64,000 nt of DNA from Amycolatopsis orientalis DSM 40040 = KCTC 9412 (lineage in GTDB: Bacteria > Actinomycetota > Actinomycetes > Mycobacteriales > Pseudonocardiaceae), in NCBI RefSeq assembly GCF_000478275.1, contig NZ_ASJB01000042.1:277397-341396 (forward strand), written 5' to 3'. This document shows, one piece after another, positions 55,383 to 64,000 of this stretch; the first letter of the stretch is position 1; every line of letters begins with the position of its first letter. A model generated the notes under the pieces. The model was not told the DNA's origin. It searched no databases and was given only the letters and a program-made list of their open reading frames with translations. Made by a program: the position numbers and the translations under genes.

Positions 55383-56234
55383 TCATTTCCTGTTGTAGAG
55401 CCGCATCGTCAGCGTGCCGAAGATCGCCAGGATGACGCCGCCCGCGATGAGCACCCAGGTGATCTCGCCGCCGTCCCAATCACCGTCCATCATGGACCGG
55501 ACAGCGCCGACCACGTGGGTCACCGGGTTGACGTCCACGAAGGCCTGCAGCCAGCCCGGCATCGTCGCCGGGTCGACGTAGATGTTGCTGAGAAAGGTCA
55601 GCGGGAACAGCACCATCATGCTGACCCCCATCACCGACTTCTCGCTGCGCAGCAGCAGGCCGAACATCGTCCAGATCCACGAGAACGCGAACGAGAACGC
55701 CAGCAGCAGGAGGATCGCCGCGGCCACGCCGCCGAATCCGCCGCCGGGCCGGAAGCCCATGATCAGCCCGACCCCGAGGATCACCAGCGACGCGATGAGA
55801 TAGCGCAGCATGTCGCCGAGCAGGTAGCCGACCATCGCCGACGGCCGCCAGATCGGCAGCGTGCGGAACCGGTCGAAGACACCCTTCGCGATGTCGGTGT
55901 TCACCGCGACCCCGGTGTACATCGTGATCATTAGGATGCTGCTCGCCATGATGCCCGGCAGCACGAACTGCAGGTACTGCGTCGGCGAACCGGACAGCGC
56001 GCCGCCGAACAGGTAGGTGAACATCAGCGTCATCATGATCGGGAACGCGGTGACGTCGAACAATTGCTCGGGTACGTGCTTGATCTTCACCATCGCGCGC
56101 CACCCGAAGGTGATCGAGGCCGACAGCGCGCTCGGGCGCCGCGGACGGTTCTTCGCGATCAGGATGGCGGCGAGGTCCTCGGGCTTCGGTGCCGCGAGGA
56201 CCGGTTCGGTTTCTTTGACTGCCGTGCTGCTCAA
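55383..56234 (-). CDS. ABC exporter permease (DrrB-like)
   Basis: 283 residues with six membrane segments ([40 protein letters not shown], and [20 protein letters not shown] among them) and the ABC-2 signature [20 protein letters not shown] after [11 protein letters not shown]. The N-terminal 45 residues are cytosolic. It forms the membrane channel for the ATPase encoded directly upstream (4-bp overlap, ATGA). DrrAB systems export anthracyclines and other drugs; the actual substrate here is unknown. Convergent with the STAND ATPase gene, 18 bp between stops. Confidence 0.9.
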   Translation of the reverse strand: MSSTAVKETEPVLAAPKPEDLAAILIAKNRPRRPSALSASITFGWRAMVKIKHVPEQLFDVTAFPIMMTLMFTYLFGGALSGSPTQYLQFVLPGIMASSILMITMYTGVAVNTDIAKGVFDRFRTLPIWRPSAMVGYLLGDMLRYLIASLVILGVGLIMGFRPGGGFGGVAAAILLLLAFSFAFSWIWTMFGLLLRSEKSVMGVSMMVLFPLTFLSNIYVDPATMPGWLQAFVDVNPVTHVVGAVRSMMDGDWDGGEITWVLIAGGVILAIFGTLTMRLYNRK

Positions 56235-57211
56235 GCTGCACTCTCCTCAGGCGTGACGGTGCGGTCGGTGAGGGCCAGGAAGACCTCGTCGAGGCTCGGC
56301 TGGCCGAGGGAGAACGTGTCGACGACGATTCCCGCGCGGGCGAGTTCGGCCAGTGCGCGCGCGGCGTGCTCGGCGGCGCCCTGTTCGGTGCTCTCCCCCG
56401 AAAGCCGGGCGGTCAGCGCGACCGGATCCGGTTCCAGCTGCACCCGCGCCTCCAGGATCCGGTTCAGCAGCTCCTCGGCCTCGGGCCGCTGATCGGCATC
56501 GCGCAGCCGGACGTGGACGGCGCCCGCACCGACCGAGGCCTTCAGCTGCCCCTTGGTGCCTTCGGCGATGACCTTGCCGTGGTCGATGACCGCGATCCGG
56601 GACGCCAGCTGATCGGCCTCGTCGAGGTACTGCGTGGTCAGCAGGACGGTGGTGCCGTGCCGCACGATCGCGCGCACGATGTCCCAGACCTGGTTGCGGC
56701 TGCGGGGATCGAGCCCGGTCGTCGGCTCGTCGAGGAAGAGCACGTCCGGGGTGTTGAGGATGCTCGCGGCGATGTCGATCCGCCGCCGCATCCCGCCGGA
56801 GTAGTTCTTCACCTGCCGGCCCGCGGCTTCGGTCAGGCCGAACGCCGCCAGCAGTTCCGCCGCCCGCGCCCGGGCGGCCGGTTTGCGGTGCCCGGTCAGC
56901 CTGCCGATCAGCACCAGGTTCTCGGTCCCGGTCAGCTCCTCGTCGACCGAGGCGTACTGCCCGGTCAGGCTCACCATGGACCGGACGGCGTCGGCCTCGC
57001 GGACGACGTCCTTGCCGAAGACGCGGGCCTCACCGCCGTCGGGGCGCAGCAGGGTCGCGAGCATCTTCACCGCGGTGGTCTTGCCCGCGCCGTTCGGCCC
57101 GAGGACGCCGTACACGGTGCCCGCGGGGACTTCGAGATCGAGCCCGTCGACCGCCCGTTTCTCCCCGAACACCTTGACCAGCCCCGAGGCTTCGATGGCC
57201 AGTTCACTCAT
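56231..57211 (-). CDS. ABC exporter ATP-binding protein (DrrA-like)
   Basis: 326 residues. Walker A is [18 protein letters not shown], the signature [17 protein letters not shown], and Walker [21 protein letters not shown]. The C-terminal extension ([20 protein letters not shown]) is the regulatory DUF4162 part of daunorubicin-resistance ATPases. It powers the permease downstream, whose start it overlaps. ATG 57211 follows a GGAAGG-like site. The next gene upstream, an FMN reductase, may belong to the same unit (24-bp gap). Confidence 0.93.
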   Translation of the reverse strand: MSELAIEASGLVKVFGEKRAVDGLDLEVPAGTVYGVLGPNGAGKTTAVKMLATLLRPDGGEARVFGKDVVREADAVRSMVSLTGQYASVDEELTGTENLVLIGRLTGHRKPAARARAAELLAAFGLTEAAGRQVKNYSGGMRRRIDIAASILNTPDVLFLDEPTTGLDPRSRNQVWDIVRAIVRHGTTVLLTTQYLDEADQLASRIAVIDHGKVIAEGTKGQLKASVGAGAVHVRLRDADQRPEAEELLNRILEARVQLEPDPVALTARLSGESTEQGAAEHAARALAELARAGIVVDTFSLGQPSLDEVFLALTDRTVTPEESAA

Positions 57212-57235
57212 TTTCCTTGTTCCTTCCCGAAGTTT

Positions 57236-57790
57236 TCAGCAGACGTACGGACGGGCGGCCCGCGCCTCGCGCAAGGCGAGGCCCCACCAGAGGAGTTCGT
57301 CGAGCAAGGTGGTCACGGCCTGCCCCTGCCCGTCGGAGTCGGAGGGAGTGCCGTCGAGGAGGTTGAACGCGACCGTGTCCCGCATCGTCGCGGTGTGCAG
57401 CTCGGTGAAGATCGAGCGAAGCTGCTCCACGGCGTAGAGCCCCTGTGACCGGTACCCGTAGGAGACGAAGCCGACCGGTTTCGCGCGCCACTCGTCGTAG
57501 GCGCAGTCGATCGCCTGTTTGAGCGACGCCGGGAAGCTGCGGTTGTACTCGGGGGTGACGACGACGAACGCCTCCGCCGCGTCGATCCGCCCGGCGAACC
57601 GCTTCATCTCCCGCGTCGCCTGCTCCGGCAGCCCGGAAGGCAGGTCGAAATCGACCAGGTCTAGCACGTCGAGGACGAGACCGTCCCGGTCTCCCGCACG
57701 GCCGGTGAACCACTGGGCGACGGCGTCCCCCACCCGCCCTTCGCGGGTACTGCCGATGATCACCGCGACCCGCAGCGGACCGTTGCCCAT
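57236..57790 (-). CDS. NADPH-dependent FMN reductase family protein
   Basis: 184 residues with a flavodoxin-like fold: VAVIIGSTREGRVGDAVAQW binds FMN phosphate, VVVTPEYNRSFPASLKQAID carries the PEYN motif, and GFVSYGYRSQGLYAVEQLRS the third FMN loop. Such enzymes reduce FMN, quinones or azo compounds with NADPH. ATG 57790 has GGGAGG at the right distance; an ATG 21 bases earlier is weaker. It is followed by the DrrA gene at 24 bp on the same strand, so an operon with the exporter is possible. Confidence 0.88.
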   Translation of the reverse strand: MGNGPLRVAVIIGSTREGRVGDAVAQWFTGRAGDRDGLVLDVLDLVDFDLPSGLPEQATREMKRFAGRIDAAEAFVVVTPEYNRSFPASLKQAIDCAYDEWRAKPVGFVSYGYRSQGLYAVEQLRSIFTELHTATMRDTVAFNLLDGTPSDSDGQGQAVTTLLDELLWWGLALREARAARPYVC

Positions 57791-57826
57791 GACCACCCTC
57801 CCTCGCCTCATCCCTCAGGCGCGAGA

Positions 57827-57875
57827 AAGCCGCCGGGCGTTCGCTAGATCGGATCTAGCGAACGCCCGGCGGCTT
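57827..57875. terminator. Perfect 24-bp-arm palindrome
   Basis: AAGCCGCCGGGCGTTCGC at the left, continuing into TAGATC, with the exact complement on the right and a single central base. It lies downstream of the ROK kinase gene and upstream of the FMN reductase start, so it most likely ends the permease-kinase transcript. Confidence 0.75.
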
Positions 57876-57900
57876 CGGTCGGTGATCTCGCCTGCGGCTG

Positions 57901-58800
57901 CTAAGCGTCCAGCGCGATCGCGATCGCGCCCAGCAGGGAGGCGTCCTGGTCGAACTTCGCCGACACCAGTTCGGGCGGGAACGGCACGGCCTGCGCCAGC
58001 CGCTCACGCAGCGCGGGCAGCAGGACGTCGGCCGAGCGCACCAGTCCCCCGCCGACGGCGATGCACTGCGGATCGAGCGCGATGGCGAGGTTCGCGACGT
58101 GCATCGACAGTTCGTCGAGCGCCGCGGTGACCAGTTCCTTCGCCTGCGCGTTCTCCCTCGCGAGGGAGAACAGCTCCCCAGCGGTGACCGGGCGGCCGAG
58201 CAGCACACTCGCCCGGCCGCCCAGCCCTCGTCCACCGACGACCTCCTCCAGCGGCGCCGCTCCGCCGGCGAACCCATCGGTGTCCTGCGGCGAGCGAAGG
58301 TTGTACCCGATCTCGCCCGCGGCTCCGTTGGCGCCGGTCAGCAACCGGCCGCCGACCAGGACCGCCGCCGCGATCCCGGTCCCCAGCGACAGGAACACCG
58401 CCGGATCGGTGCCAGCCAGCGCTCCCCACCGCCATTCCGCGAGCGCCGCCGCCTTGGCGTCGGTGCCCACTTCGATGCCGACGTCGCCGAACTCGTCCGC
58501 GACCAGTTCCCGCAGCCGCAGTTCCTCCCAGCCCGGCACGTTGGGTGCCAGCAGGATGCGGTCCTCCAGCACGATGCCGGGGCTGACGACGCCGATCGCC
58601 GCGAGGCGGTCGGCGGCGCCTTCGTCGGCGAGCAGTTTCCGCGCGGCGGCGAGCGCCCGGCTCACCACCTGTCCGGCGCCCGCCTGCGCGTCGGTGTCGA
58701 GCCGCCGGGTGACCAGCAGGCTCCCGGTTCTGTCCGCCAGCCCGATCGCGACCTTCGTCCCGCCGAAGTCGATCCCCAGGATCAGCTCTTCCCCCGTCAC
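57901..58800 (-). CDS. ROK-family kinase lacking the ROK zinc motif
   Basis: 299 residues of ASKHA fold: LILGIDFGGTKVAIGLADRT binds ATP phosphate, EVGTDAKAAALAEWRWGALA carries the catalytic Asp (NDA replaced by TDA), FLSLGTGIAAAVLVGGRLLT the second loop, and CIAVGGGLVRSADVLLPALR the adenosine site. The ROK cysteine cluster CxCGxxGC, usually after the conserved GEIGY, is absent: the sequence continues NLRSPQDTDGFAGGAAPLEE. It probably phosphorylates glucose, N-acetylglucosamine or a related sugar. The GTG overlaps the stop of the APC permease (GTGA). Confidence 0.87.
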   Translation of the reverse strand: MTGEELILGIDFGGTKVAIGLADRTGSLLVTRRLDTDAQAGAGQVVSRALAAARKLLADEGAADRLAAIGVVSPGIVLEDRILLAPNVPGWEELRLRELVADEFGDVGIEVGTDAKAAALAEWRWGALAGTDPAVFLSLGTGIAAAVLVGGRLLTGANGAAGEIGYNLRSPQDTDGFAGGAAPLEEVVGGRGLGGRASVLLGRPVTAGELFSLARENAQAKELVTAALDELSMHVANLAIALDPQCIAVGGGLVRSADVLLPALRERLAQAVPFPPELVSAKFDQDASLLGAIAIALDA

Positions 58801-60206
58801 TTCCCCGTCCCCTCTGCCGCCCCCGCGAACGATTCCTGGATCCCCTTGGGCCCGAACGGCCACACGCGCTCCGCCTTCGCGTAGGCGAGGAACGCCGCCA
58901 CGCCGAGCGCGATCCACGCCACCGAAAGCCCGATCGAAAGCCAGGTGGCCGAGAAGTAGATGTAGACCCAGCCGAGCAGCGCGATGACCGTCGGGATCGG
59001 GTACAGCCACTGCCGGTACGGCCGGTCCAGCTCCGGCCGCCTTCGCCGCAGCACCACGATCGCCGCGACCTGGGCGAGCGACTGGACGATCACCAGGACC
59101 GTCACCGCCGCGTTGATCACCGCGGTCAGCGTGAACAGCGAGCCGATCGCGGTGATGAGACCCATCGTCAGCACACCGGCGGTCGGCAGGTTCAGCTTCG
59201 GGTGCAGCTTGGCGAACACCGGCAGGAACACCTTGTCGCGCGCGGCCTCGAACGGGACCCGCGAGCCGCCGAGCAGCCCGGCGAACACCGAACCGACCGC
59301 GGCGATCACGATGAACACGGTGATGACCTTGGCCGTGCCCGTGCCCCACGCCTGTTCCAGCACGGTCGAGGCGACCGACGTGGCGGTCTTCAGTTCCTCC
59401 AGCGGGACCGAGCCGAGCACACCGAGCTGCAGCAGGAAGTACAGGCTCATGATGCCGAGGATCGAGAAGATGATCGACCGCGGCAGCGTCCGGCCCGGAT
59501 CGCGGACCTCGCCGCCGAGATAGGCGCTGGTGTTGTAGCCGAGGTAGTCGTAGATGGCGATGACCAGGCCCGCGCCGAGCCCGGCCCAGAACGCGCCACC
59601 GCCGAACGAGAACGCGCCCGGCGTGAAGGCGAACGCTTGCGCGCCGTCGAAACGCGTGAAGGCCGCGACGATCACCGACAGCGCGGCGAACAGCATGACC
59701 GCGAACAGGACGGTGGTCAGCTTCCCGATCTCGCCGATCCGCCGGAACAGCGCGAGCACCACGAGCGCGATGACGCCGAGCCCGATGACCTTGCCGAGCC
59801 CGGTGGTCCCGCTCTCGTCCGCCACGCCCGGGATCAGGTACCCGAGGTACTGGACGAGGCCGATGACGCCGGTGGACATGATCAGCGGGATGAACAGCAC
59901 CGCGCTCCAGGCGAACAGGAACGGCATGAGCCTGCCGGTGCGGAAGCCGAACGCCTCGCGCAGGTAGACGTAGGTACCGCCGGCGCCCGGGAGGGCGGCG
60001 CCGAGTTCGGCCCAGATCAGGCCGTCGGCCAGCGCGATGACCGCGCCGATGAGCCAGCCGAACATGGCCTGCGGACCGCCGAGGGTCGCCACCATCGCGG
60101 GGATGGTGACGAACGGGCCGATCCCGCACATCTGGGTCATGTTGATGGCGGTCGCCTGCAGCGGCCCGATCTTCCGCTCGAGCCCCGGCTGCGGGGGTGA
60201 ACTCAA
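58797..60206 (-). CDS. APC-family permease
   Basis: 469 residues, twelve membrane segments. The opening GPLQATAINMTQMCGIGPFV, TIPAMVATLGGPQAMFGWLI, then LADGLIWAELGAALPGAGGT, is typical of the amino acid-polyamine-organocation superfamily. It imports an amine or amino acid with protons, or exchanges them. The start is an unusual TTG at 60206 with GGGAGG 7 bases upstream. A sugar-type ROK kinase overlaps its end, so the substrate may be an amino sugar-like compound or the kinase may act on something else. A ROK-like operator lies upstream. Confidence 0.88.
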   Translation of the reverse strand: MSSPPQPGLERKIGPLQATAINMTQMCGIGPFVTIPAMVATLGGPQAMFGWLIGAVIALADGLIWAELGAALPGAGGTYVYLREAFGFRTGRLMPFLFAWSAVLFIPLIMSTGVIGLVQYLGYLIPGVADESGTTGLGKVIGLGVIALVVLALFRRIGEIGKLTTVLFAVMLFAALSVIVAAFTRFDGAQAFAFTPGAFSFGGGAFWAGLGAGLVIAIYDYLGYNTSAYLGGEVRDPGRTLPRSIIFSILGIMSLYFLLQLGVLGSVPLEELKTATSVASTVLEQAWGTGTAKVITVFIVIAAVGSVFAGLLGGSRVPFEAARDKVFLPVFAKLHPKLNLPTAGVLTMGLITAIGSLFTLTAVINAAVTVLVIVQSLAQVAAIVVLRRRRPELDRPYRQWLYPIPTVIALLGWVYIYFSATWLSIGLSVAWIALGVAAFLAYAKAERVWPFGPKGIQESFAGAAEGTGK

Positions 60207-60223
60207 AACGCGCCTCCCTATTA

Positions 60224-60242
60224 GTTAGTAAAGTTTCTTAAC
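60224..60242 (-). promoter_or_regulatory. ROK-repressor-like operator
   Basis: Plus-strand GTTAGTAAAGTTTCTTAAC: near-palindromic halves GTTAGTAAA and TTTCTTAAC around a central G (7 of 9 positions complementary). A/T-rich GTTA...TAAC sites are used by ROK-family repressors in actinobacteria. It lies 18 bp upstream of the permease start, where binding would block transcription. The repressor is not encoded nearby. Confidence 0.5.
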
Positions 60243-60420
60243 ATAATTTGCGGCGTGTCGGAAGGCCAGGCGGCGAAGTTGTCGCGCGCCGGTCCACCCG
60301 GATCTGCCCGAAAGGGCGGAATCCGCGAAATACGCCCGAATGGACCAACCCGGCACGTATCAGGGGCCCGCCATTCCGCGTCCTTATCCGAAAGGGCGTC
60401 TTCCCAGGACGGTGAGGTCC

Positions 60421-60924
60421 ATGAAACGGCTGCTCAGCACGGCGATGGCGATCGCCGTCCTCGGATTCACGGCGGGCTGCGACGGAACCTCCGCGCCCCG
60501 CGACACGGCCCCGGCCGACGCGACCACGGACAGCGGGGTGACGACGGAGACCGCGCCGACGGCGTCGTCGATTACGGCCCCGCCCGGACAAGGAGGCGGC
60601 CACACCAGGGACCCCGGTCCGCCCGGCGTGCCCGGCAGCCCGATCGTCTACGACCACACCCGGCTGGGCGCGTCTCCCCCGATCGCCCGTTCGGAGATCG
60701 AGGGCGACATCCGGAAGGTCTGCGGGCCGAAGCTGTGCGGCGTCAAGGTCGTGATCACCGGCTCCGGCGAATGCATCAGCAGCATCACGCACTCCCCGGT
60801 CAAACCCGGCGGAACCGTCACGATCAAGGCCGTCGCGTGCAAACCCGAGGTCACCGAGGAGACCACGACCTCGGAAAGCCCGGCTTCGACCGGCGAGCAG
60901 CCCACCGAGACCACCTCCGGATGA
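60421..60924 (+). CDS. Putative lipoprotein, unknown
   Basis: 167 residues. MKRLLSTAMAIAVLGFTAGC ends in a lipobox cysteine. A 55-residue linker rich in Thr, Pro and Gly follows, then a small domain with four cysteines (IRKVCGPKLCGVKVVITGSG, ECISSITHSPVKPGGTVTIK, and AVACKPEVTEE), which could form two disulfides. The C-terminal tail is again Thr/Ser/Glu-rich. The ATG at 60421 follows GGTGAGG. The stop overlaps the start of a membrane protein gene. No known family. Confidence 0.72.
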   Translation: MKRLLSTAMAIAVLGFTAGCDGTSAPRDTAPADATTDSGVTTETAPTASSITAPPGQGGGHTRDPGPPGVPGSPIVYDHTRLGASPPIARSEIEGDIRKVCGPKLCGVKVVITGSGECISSITHSPVKPGGTVTIKAVACKPEVTEETTTSESPASTGEQPTETTSG

Positions 60925-61820
60925 CCGCGCGGCGCGGGCTGCGCAGGCCCGAGACGAAAGCACCCGAGCCCGACTCCGGCCCTCCGCAGGCACTCAAGCT
61001 CGTCGGCACCGTGCTGGCCAACACGACGCTGCTCACCGCGCTGCTGTACTTCTTCGGCCTGGTGGAGACGCAGGTGTTCTTCGCGTACTTCCGCGTGCAC
61101 TACACGCTGCTGGGGCAGACCCCGGACGAGATCTTCGCGCGCGGTGTCGACGGCGTCCTCCTGCCCCTGGCGGGAACGGCGGGTTCGGCGCTCGGTTTCC
61201 TGATGCTGGCCCGCTTCCTCCGGATCCGGCTTTCCGAGGACGGCTGGGCGCGGCTGCTCCGGATCGGGACCCCGATCGCGGCCGGGCTGGGTGCGGCGCT
61301 GATCGTCGCGGCCGTGCTGATAGCGCTGGACCCGGTACCCTTCCGCCCCTATCCCGGGCTTCCCGGACTCGGCTTCGCGCTCGGCGTGCTGATGGTGCTT
61401 TTCGCCTGGCGCCGCTGGGCTTCGGCGCACCGGTCGCACCTGCTGGAACTCGTACTGGGGTACCTGCTGGTCAGCATCGGGCTGTTCTGGGCCGTCAGCG
61501 ACTATTCGGCCTCCGTCGGCGTCCGGCGCGGTTTCGAAGTCGCGGCACAGATCCCGACGCGGCCCGCCGCGACGATCTACAGCGCCGAAAGCCTCAACCT
61601 CACCGCGGGCGGTGTCCTGCAGGTGAAATGCGCGGACCCCGACGCCGCCTACAAATACCGGTACACCGGCCTGAGACTGCTGTTGCAGTCCGGCGGCCAG
61701 TACGTCTTCGTTCCCTGGACGTGGCGGGCGGGGACCGACGTCGCGTTCGTCCTCCCGAAGAGCGACAAGCTGCGGCTCGAATTCGGCCCCGCGCGGTCGG
61801 TCCCACCCGCCGCCTGTTAG
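60921..61820 (+). CDS. Polytopic membrane protein, unknown
   Basis: 299 residues. After 25 cytosolic residues there are about five membrane segments (VLANTTLLTALLYFFGLVET, GTAGSALGFLMLARFL, AAGLGAALIVAAVLIAL, GFALGVLMVLFAWRRWA, LLELVLGYLLVSIGLFWAVS), then an extracytoplasmic beta-rich C-terminal domain with YKYRYTGLRLLLQSGGQYVF and VAFVLPKSDKLRLEFGPARS. The start overlaps the lipoprotein stop (ATGA), so both probably act at the envelope. I recognise no family. The stop overlaps the convergent hydrolase by 4 bp. Confidence 0.72.
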   Translation: MTARRGLRRPETKAPEPDSGPPQALKLVGTVLANTTLLTALLYFFGLVETQVFFAYFRVHYTLLGQTPDEIFARGVDGVLLPLAGTAGSALGFLMLARFLRIRLSEDGWARLLRIGTPIAAGLGAALIVAAVLIALDPVPFRPYPGLPGLGFALGVLMVLFAWRRWASAHRSHLLELVLGYLLVSIGLFWAVSDYSASVGVRRGFEVAAQIPTRPAATIYSAESLNLTAGGVLQVKCADPDAAYKYRYTGLRLLLQSGGQYVFVPWTWRAGTDVAFVLPKSDKLRLEFGPARSVPPAAC

Positions 61821-62650
61821 CGCAGGTGACGCTCCAACCAGGCGGTGACCGTGTCATCGACCACCTTCGCGATCGGCAGTTGCGGCGCCGGTGCGATACC
61901 CGGCTCGTCGGCCAGCGGATGCGCCAGATCGGCGATCCGGTCCAGGCGGACGTCGTCCGGTGTGGCGTACTGCCCGCGCAAGGCGGAGACGAGTTCGTCG
62001 GCGTCTTCGCGGAACGACGGGAAATCGTCCTCGCCGCTGACGACCAGCAGCGGAACTTGGGTTTCCCTCGCCGAAATTTCACCCGATCGTGCGACGAAGT
62101 CGAGCTGATCCGCCGCCTTCTCCGCTTCGGCGTTCCACGGATACGGCTGTTCCAGCATGCCTTCCACCAGGCCCACCACCGAACGCGCGCGGACCGCGGG
62201 GTTGACCAGTGCCGCGGCGCGGACCGGGATCTCCCGCGTGGCCAGGATCGTCAGCGCCACGGCGCCACCCAGCGAACCGCCCGCCACGGCCATCCGGGAG
62301 GTGTCGAAGCCGAAGCGTTCCCGCAGGACGGCCAGTGCGGCGGGGAACTCCAGCGCCGCCTGCCGGACGAACGGGTCGAGGTAGGCGAGCATCGCGTCAC
62401 GGCGGGCCCGCTCGATGACGGCGTCCATCCCGCCGTCGACCATTCTGGCGCCGCACAACGGCATTCCGAGGTAGACGCGCCACGCCGGCACCCCCGCCAG
62501 CGGCAACGCGGCCGCGAACGCGGCGTCCGAACGGGGCGCGTCGATCATATGCCAGGCGATGACCACCGGCGCGGGGCCACTGACCTCGGCCGATGGCGGC
62601 AAGGCGGTGAACGGTACCCCCGCGGCGGTACCCGTGACCGGTTCTTCCAC
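61817..62650 (-). CDS. Alpha/beta hydrolase (dienelactone-hydrolase-like)
   Basis: 277 residues. The nucleophile Ser is in [20 protein letters not shown], the acid in [20 protein letters not shown], and the His in [14 protein letters not shown]. There is no signal peptide. The fold begins at [15 protein letters not shown] chose the GTG at 62650, which has AAGGA upstream; a GTG at 62683 would add 11 residues. The substrate is unknown. The gene is divergent from the J-domain gene. Confidence 0.82.
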   Translation of the reverse strand: MEEPVTGTAAGVPFTALPPSAEVSGPAPVVIAWHMIDAPRSDAAFAAALPLAGVPAWRVYLGMPLCGARMVDGGMDAVIERARRDAMLAYLDPFVRQAALEFPAALAVLRERFGFDTSRMAVAGGSLGGAVALTILATREIPVRAAALVNPAVRARSVVGLVEGMLEQPYPWNAEAEKAADQLDFVARSGEISARETQVPLLVVSGEDDFPSFREDADELVSALRGQYATPDDVRLDRIADLAHPLADEPGIAPAPQLPIAKVVDDTVTAWLERHLR

Positions 62651-62834
62651 CGCTGTCCTTCCTGGTGCGCTGTCGATCTCCACGATATCCAGGACGCATC
62701 GGAGGTGGACCTCGTTCCGCCACAAGCGAAACAGTATGCCCGCGAGGTCACCCCGACGCGCCGCGGAGGTGGTTGCGGACCACCGGCGGCGGCCGAATAG
62801 TGTTGCGGCCCGGCCCTTTGGAGGTGAACCGCCC

Positions 62835-63917
62835 GTGCCCGATGTCGATTACTACGAGGTGCTCGGCGTGGGCAAGGCCGCCTCGGCCAACGAGATCAAG
62901 ACCGCCTACCGGCGCCTCGCGAAGTCACACCACCCGGACACCGGGGGTTCCGCTCTCACGTTCCAGCTGGTCCGCGAGGCCTACGACACGCTCAGCGACC
63001 CGATGCGGCGCGCGGGCTACGACGCGGGCGGGCGCTCCGTGCGCGTGCCGGTCCGGCCGCGGCCGAGACGGCGCTTCGGCGACGAACCGGGCTACGAGCC
63101 CGCGCAGGTCGTGATCGATCCGGAAGACCTCGAATGGTGGGAATTCGCCGCACAGGACGACCGCGTGCGGCACGGACGACGGCGCGGTCCCGGGCATACC
63201 CCGGTCGTGGCGGCGGTCGGCGGGATGGTGCTGGTCCTGCTGCCGGTGCTGACCGGCGTCGGGTTCTCGGCGCCCACGCTGATCGTCTGGCTGATCCTGA
63301 CCGCCGGAACGGCCCTGCTGGTGCAGCGGCTCGCCCGCGGCTACCTCGCCGCTTCCCGTGCCAGGACCCGGTTCGCCGCCGAATTCGGCGGGAAACGCGT
63401 CTTCGGCACCCCCGGCACCGAGACCGACGAACTCGCCGAGCGGCTCACCGCCGACCTGCTGGAGCGCTATCTCACCCGGCTGCCCGGCGCGCGGATCTTC
63501 CACGGCCTCTCCTGGCCGGACTCGGTCTTCGCCGACGTCGACCACGCGGTGCTGTGCGGCAAGCGGCTCGTGCTCATCGAATCGAAGCTGTGGCTGCCGG
63601 GGCATTACGAAACCGGCGACGACGACCGGCTGCTGCGCAACGGCCGCGCCTTCCGCGGCGGCGGCAGCAGGCTCGCCGAAAGTGTCGCCGAATACCGGCG
63701 GATCCTGCCCGGCGTCGCGTTGCGCGGCGCGATGATCGTCTACCCGAGCCGGACCGGCGAGGTCACCACGGACCTCGACGACCCCTCCCCCACGCCGCCG
63801 ATGACGCCGGAGCAGTTCCTGCACGAGATCGGCGGCTGGCTGGCGGCGGAGCCGTCCACTGTGGACTCGGCGACGATGCGGACCGTCCGCGACCGCGTCG
63901 TCGGCGGCAACGTCTAG
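62835..63917 (+). CDS. J-domain protein with NERD-like nuclease domain
   Basis: 360 residues. Residues 5-60 are a J domain ([34 protein letters not shown]) with the HPD motif that stimulates Hsp70. Next is a basic linker, then one or two hydrophobic segments ([40 protein letters not shown]) and a C-terminal domain. In it [20 protein letters not shown] gives D...ExK, the core of the PD-(D/E)XK/NERD nuclease fold. GTG start with GGAGGTGA. A membrane-anchored co-chaperone joined to a nuclease-like domain is an unusual combination; whether it cuts DNA is untested. Confidence 0.83.
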   Translation: MPDVDYYEVLGVGKAASANEIKTAYRRLAKSHHPDTGGSALTFQLVREAYDTLSDPMRRAGYDAGGRSVRVPVRPRPRRRFGDEPGYEPAQVVIDPEDLEWWEFAAQDDRVRHGRRRGPGHTPVVAAVGGMVLVLLPVLTGVGFSAPTLIVWLILTAGTALLVQRLARGYLAASRARTRFAAEFGGKRVFGTPGTETDELAERLTADLLERYLTRLPGARIFHGLSWPDSVFADVDHAVLCGKRLVLIESKLWLPGHYETGDDDRLLRNGRAFRGGGSRLAESVAEYRRILPGVALRGAMIVYPSRTGEVTTDLDDPSPTPPMTPEQFLHEIGGWLAAEPSTVDSATMRTVRDRVVGGNV

Positions 63918-63923
63918 CCCTCA

Positions 63924-63978
63924 ACCCGCATTTCGGGTCAAGCGCGTGAAGGCCCCCTTCCCTCGGCTCAGCCGAGGG
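63924..63978 (+). terminator. Two hairpins after the J-domain gene
   Basis: First ACCCG-CATTT-CGGGT (63924-63938), then CCCTCGG/CCGAGGG (63960-63978) around CTCAG. Both lie directly behind the stop codon at 63917 and are the likely transcription end. The stretch before the second (GAAGGCCCCCTTCC) resembles the outer arm of a larger palindrome cut by the window end. Confidence 0.5.
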
Positions 63979-64000
63979 GGTGGATTCCAGGGGTCGTTGC

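Overview
This is an ordinary-looking chromosomal stretch of a high-GC Gram-positive actinobacterium. Very high GC, many GTG (and one TTG) starts, short 4-bp gene overlaps, and families such as a DUF5313-like protein, a GlxA regulator paired with DUF6010 and a single-chain acyl-CoA carboxylase all point to the Pseudonocardiaceae. Amycolatopsis is my best guess, by family resemblance only. I see no tRNA, rRNA, CRISPR array, prophage or insertion sequence.

Layout. 1-2.7 kb: end of a sensor kinase with a GerMN lipoprotein, then a secreted peptidase-like protein. 2.7-6.6 kb: rnhA, dinB with a LexA-type box, a MerR/HEAT operon and a DUF6010 protein. 6.7-11.2 kb: GlxA regulator, secreted GH29-like enzyme, an MFS transporter, and two tiny opposite-strand reading frames encoding DNNW peptides. 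11.4-20.3 kb: GGDEF cyclase, DUF222/HNH protein with a degenerate repeat tract behind it, and a giant biotin-dependent carboxylase. 20.3-28.3 kb: bifunctional nuclease plus ctaD, LysR/YeiH pair, MFS, and an EamA/MocR pair whose start codons overlap head to head. 28.3-36.1 kb: Crp-type regulator, two paralogous membrane proteins, secreted sialidase, DHA2 exporter behind a SoxR-like box, small proteins, and nitric oxide synthase next to a flavodoxin. 36.5-44.6 kb: CobW GTPase, a broken phosphotransferase, LigD-polymerase/LigC pair, DUF1015 protein, MFS and LLM enzymes. 44.8-52 kb: orphan type II thioesterase, OhrR-like regulator with a DUF5313 protein, RluA-type enzyme, secreted jelly-roll protein, hydrolase, a gutted metallo-beta-lactamase gene, alkB behind a consensus LexA box, and a P450. 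52-64 kb: large STAND ATPase, DrrAB-type ABC exporter, FMN reductase, ROK kinase/APC permease operon, a lipoprotein/membrane-protein pair, hydrolase, and a J-domain/NERD-like protein.

Themes. DNA repair is spread over several loci (dinB, alkB, ligC/ligD polymerase, rnhA), two of them with LexA-type boxes. Many divergent pairs carry readable operators: LysR, MarR, MerR with 19-bp spacers, and a ROK-like site. Intergenic regions hold a family of long palindromes, two copies of which sit where a terminator makes no sense. Two genes are remnants produced by internal deletion. The most novel candidate is the pair of tiny DNNW peptide genes at 11.2-11.3 kb.
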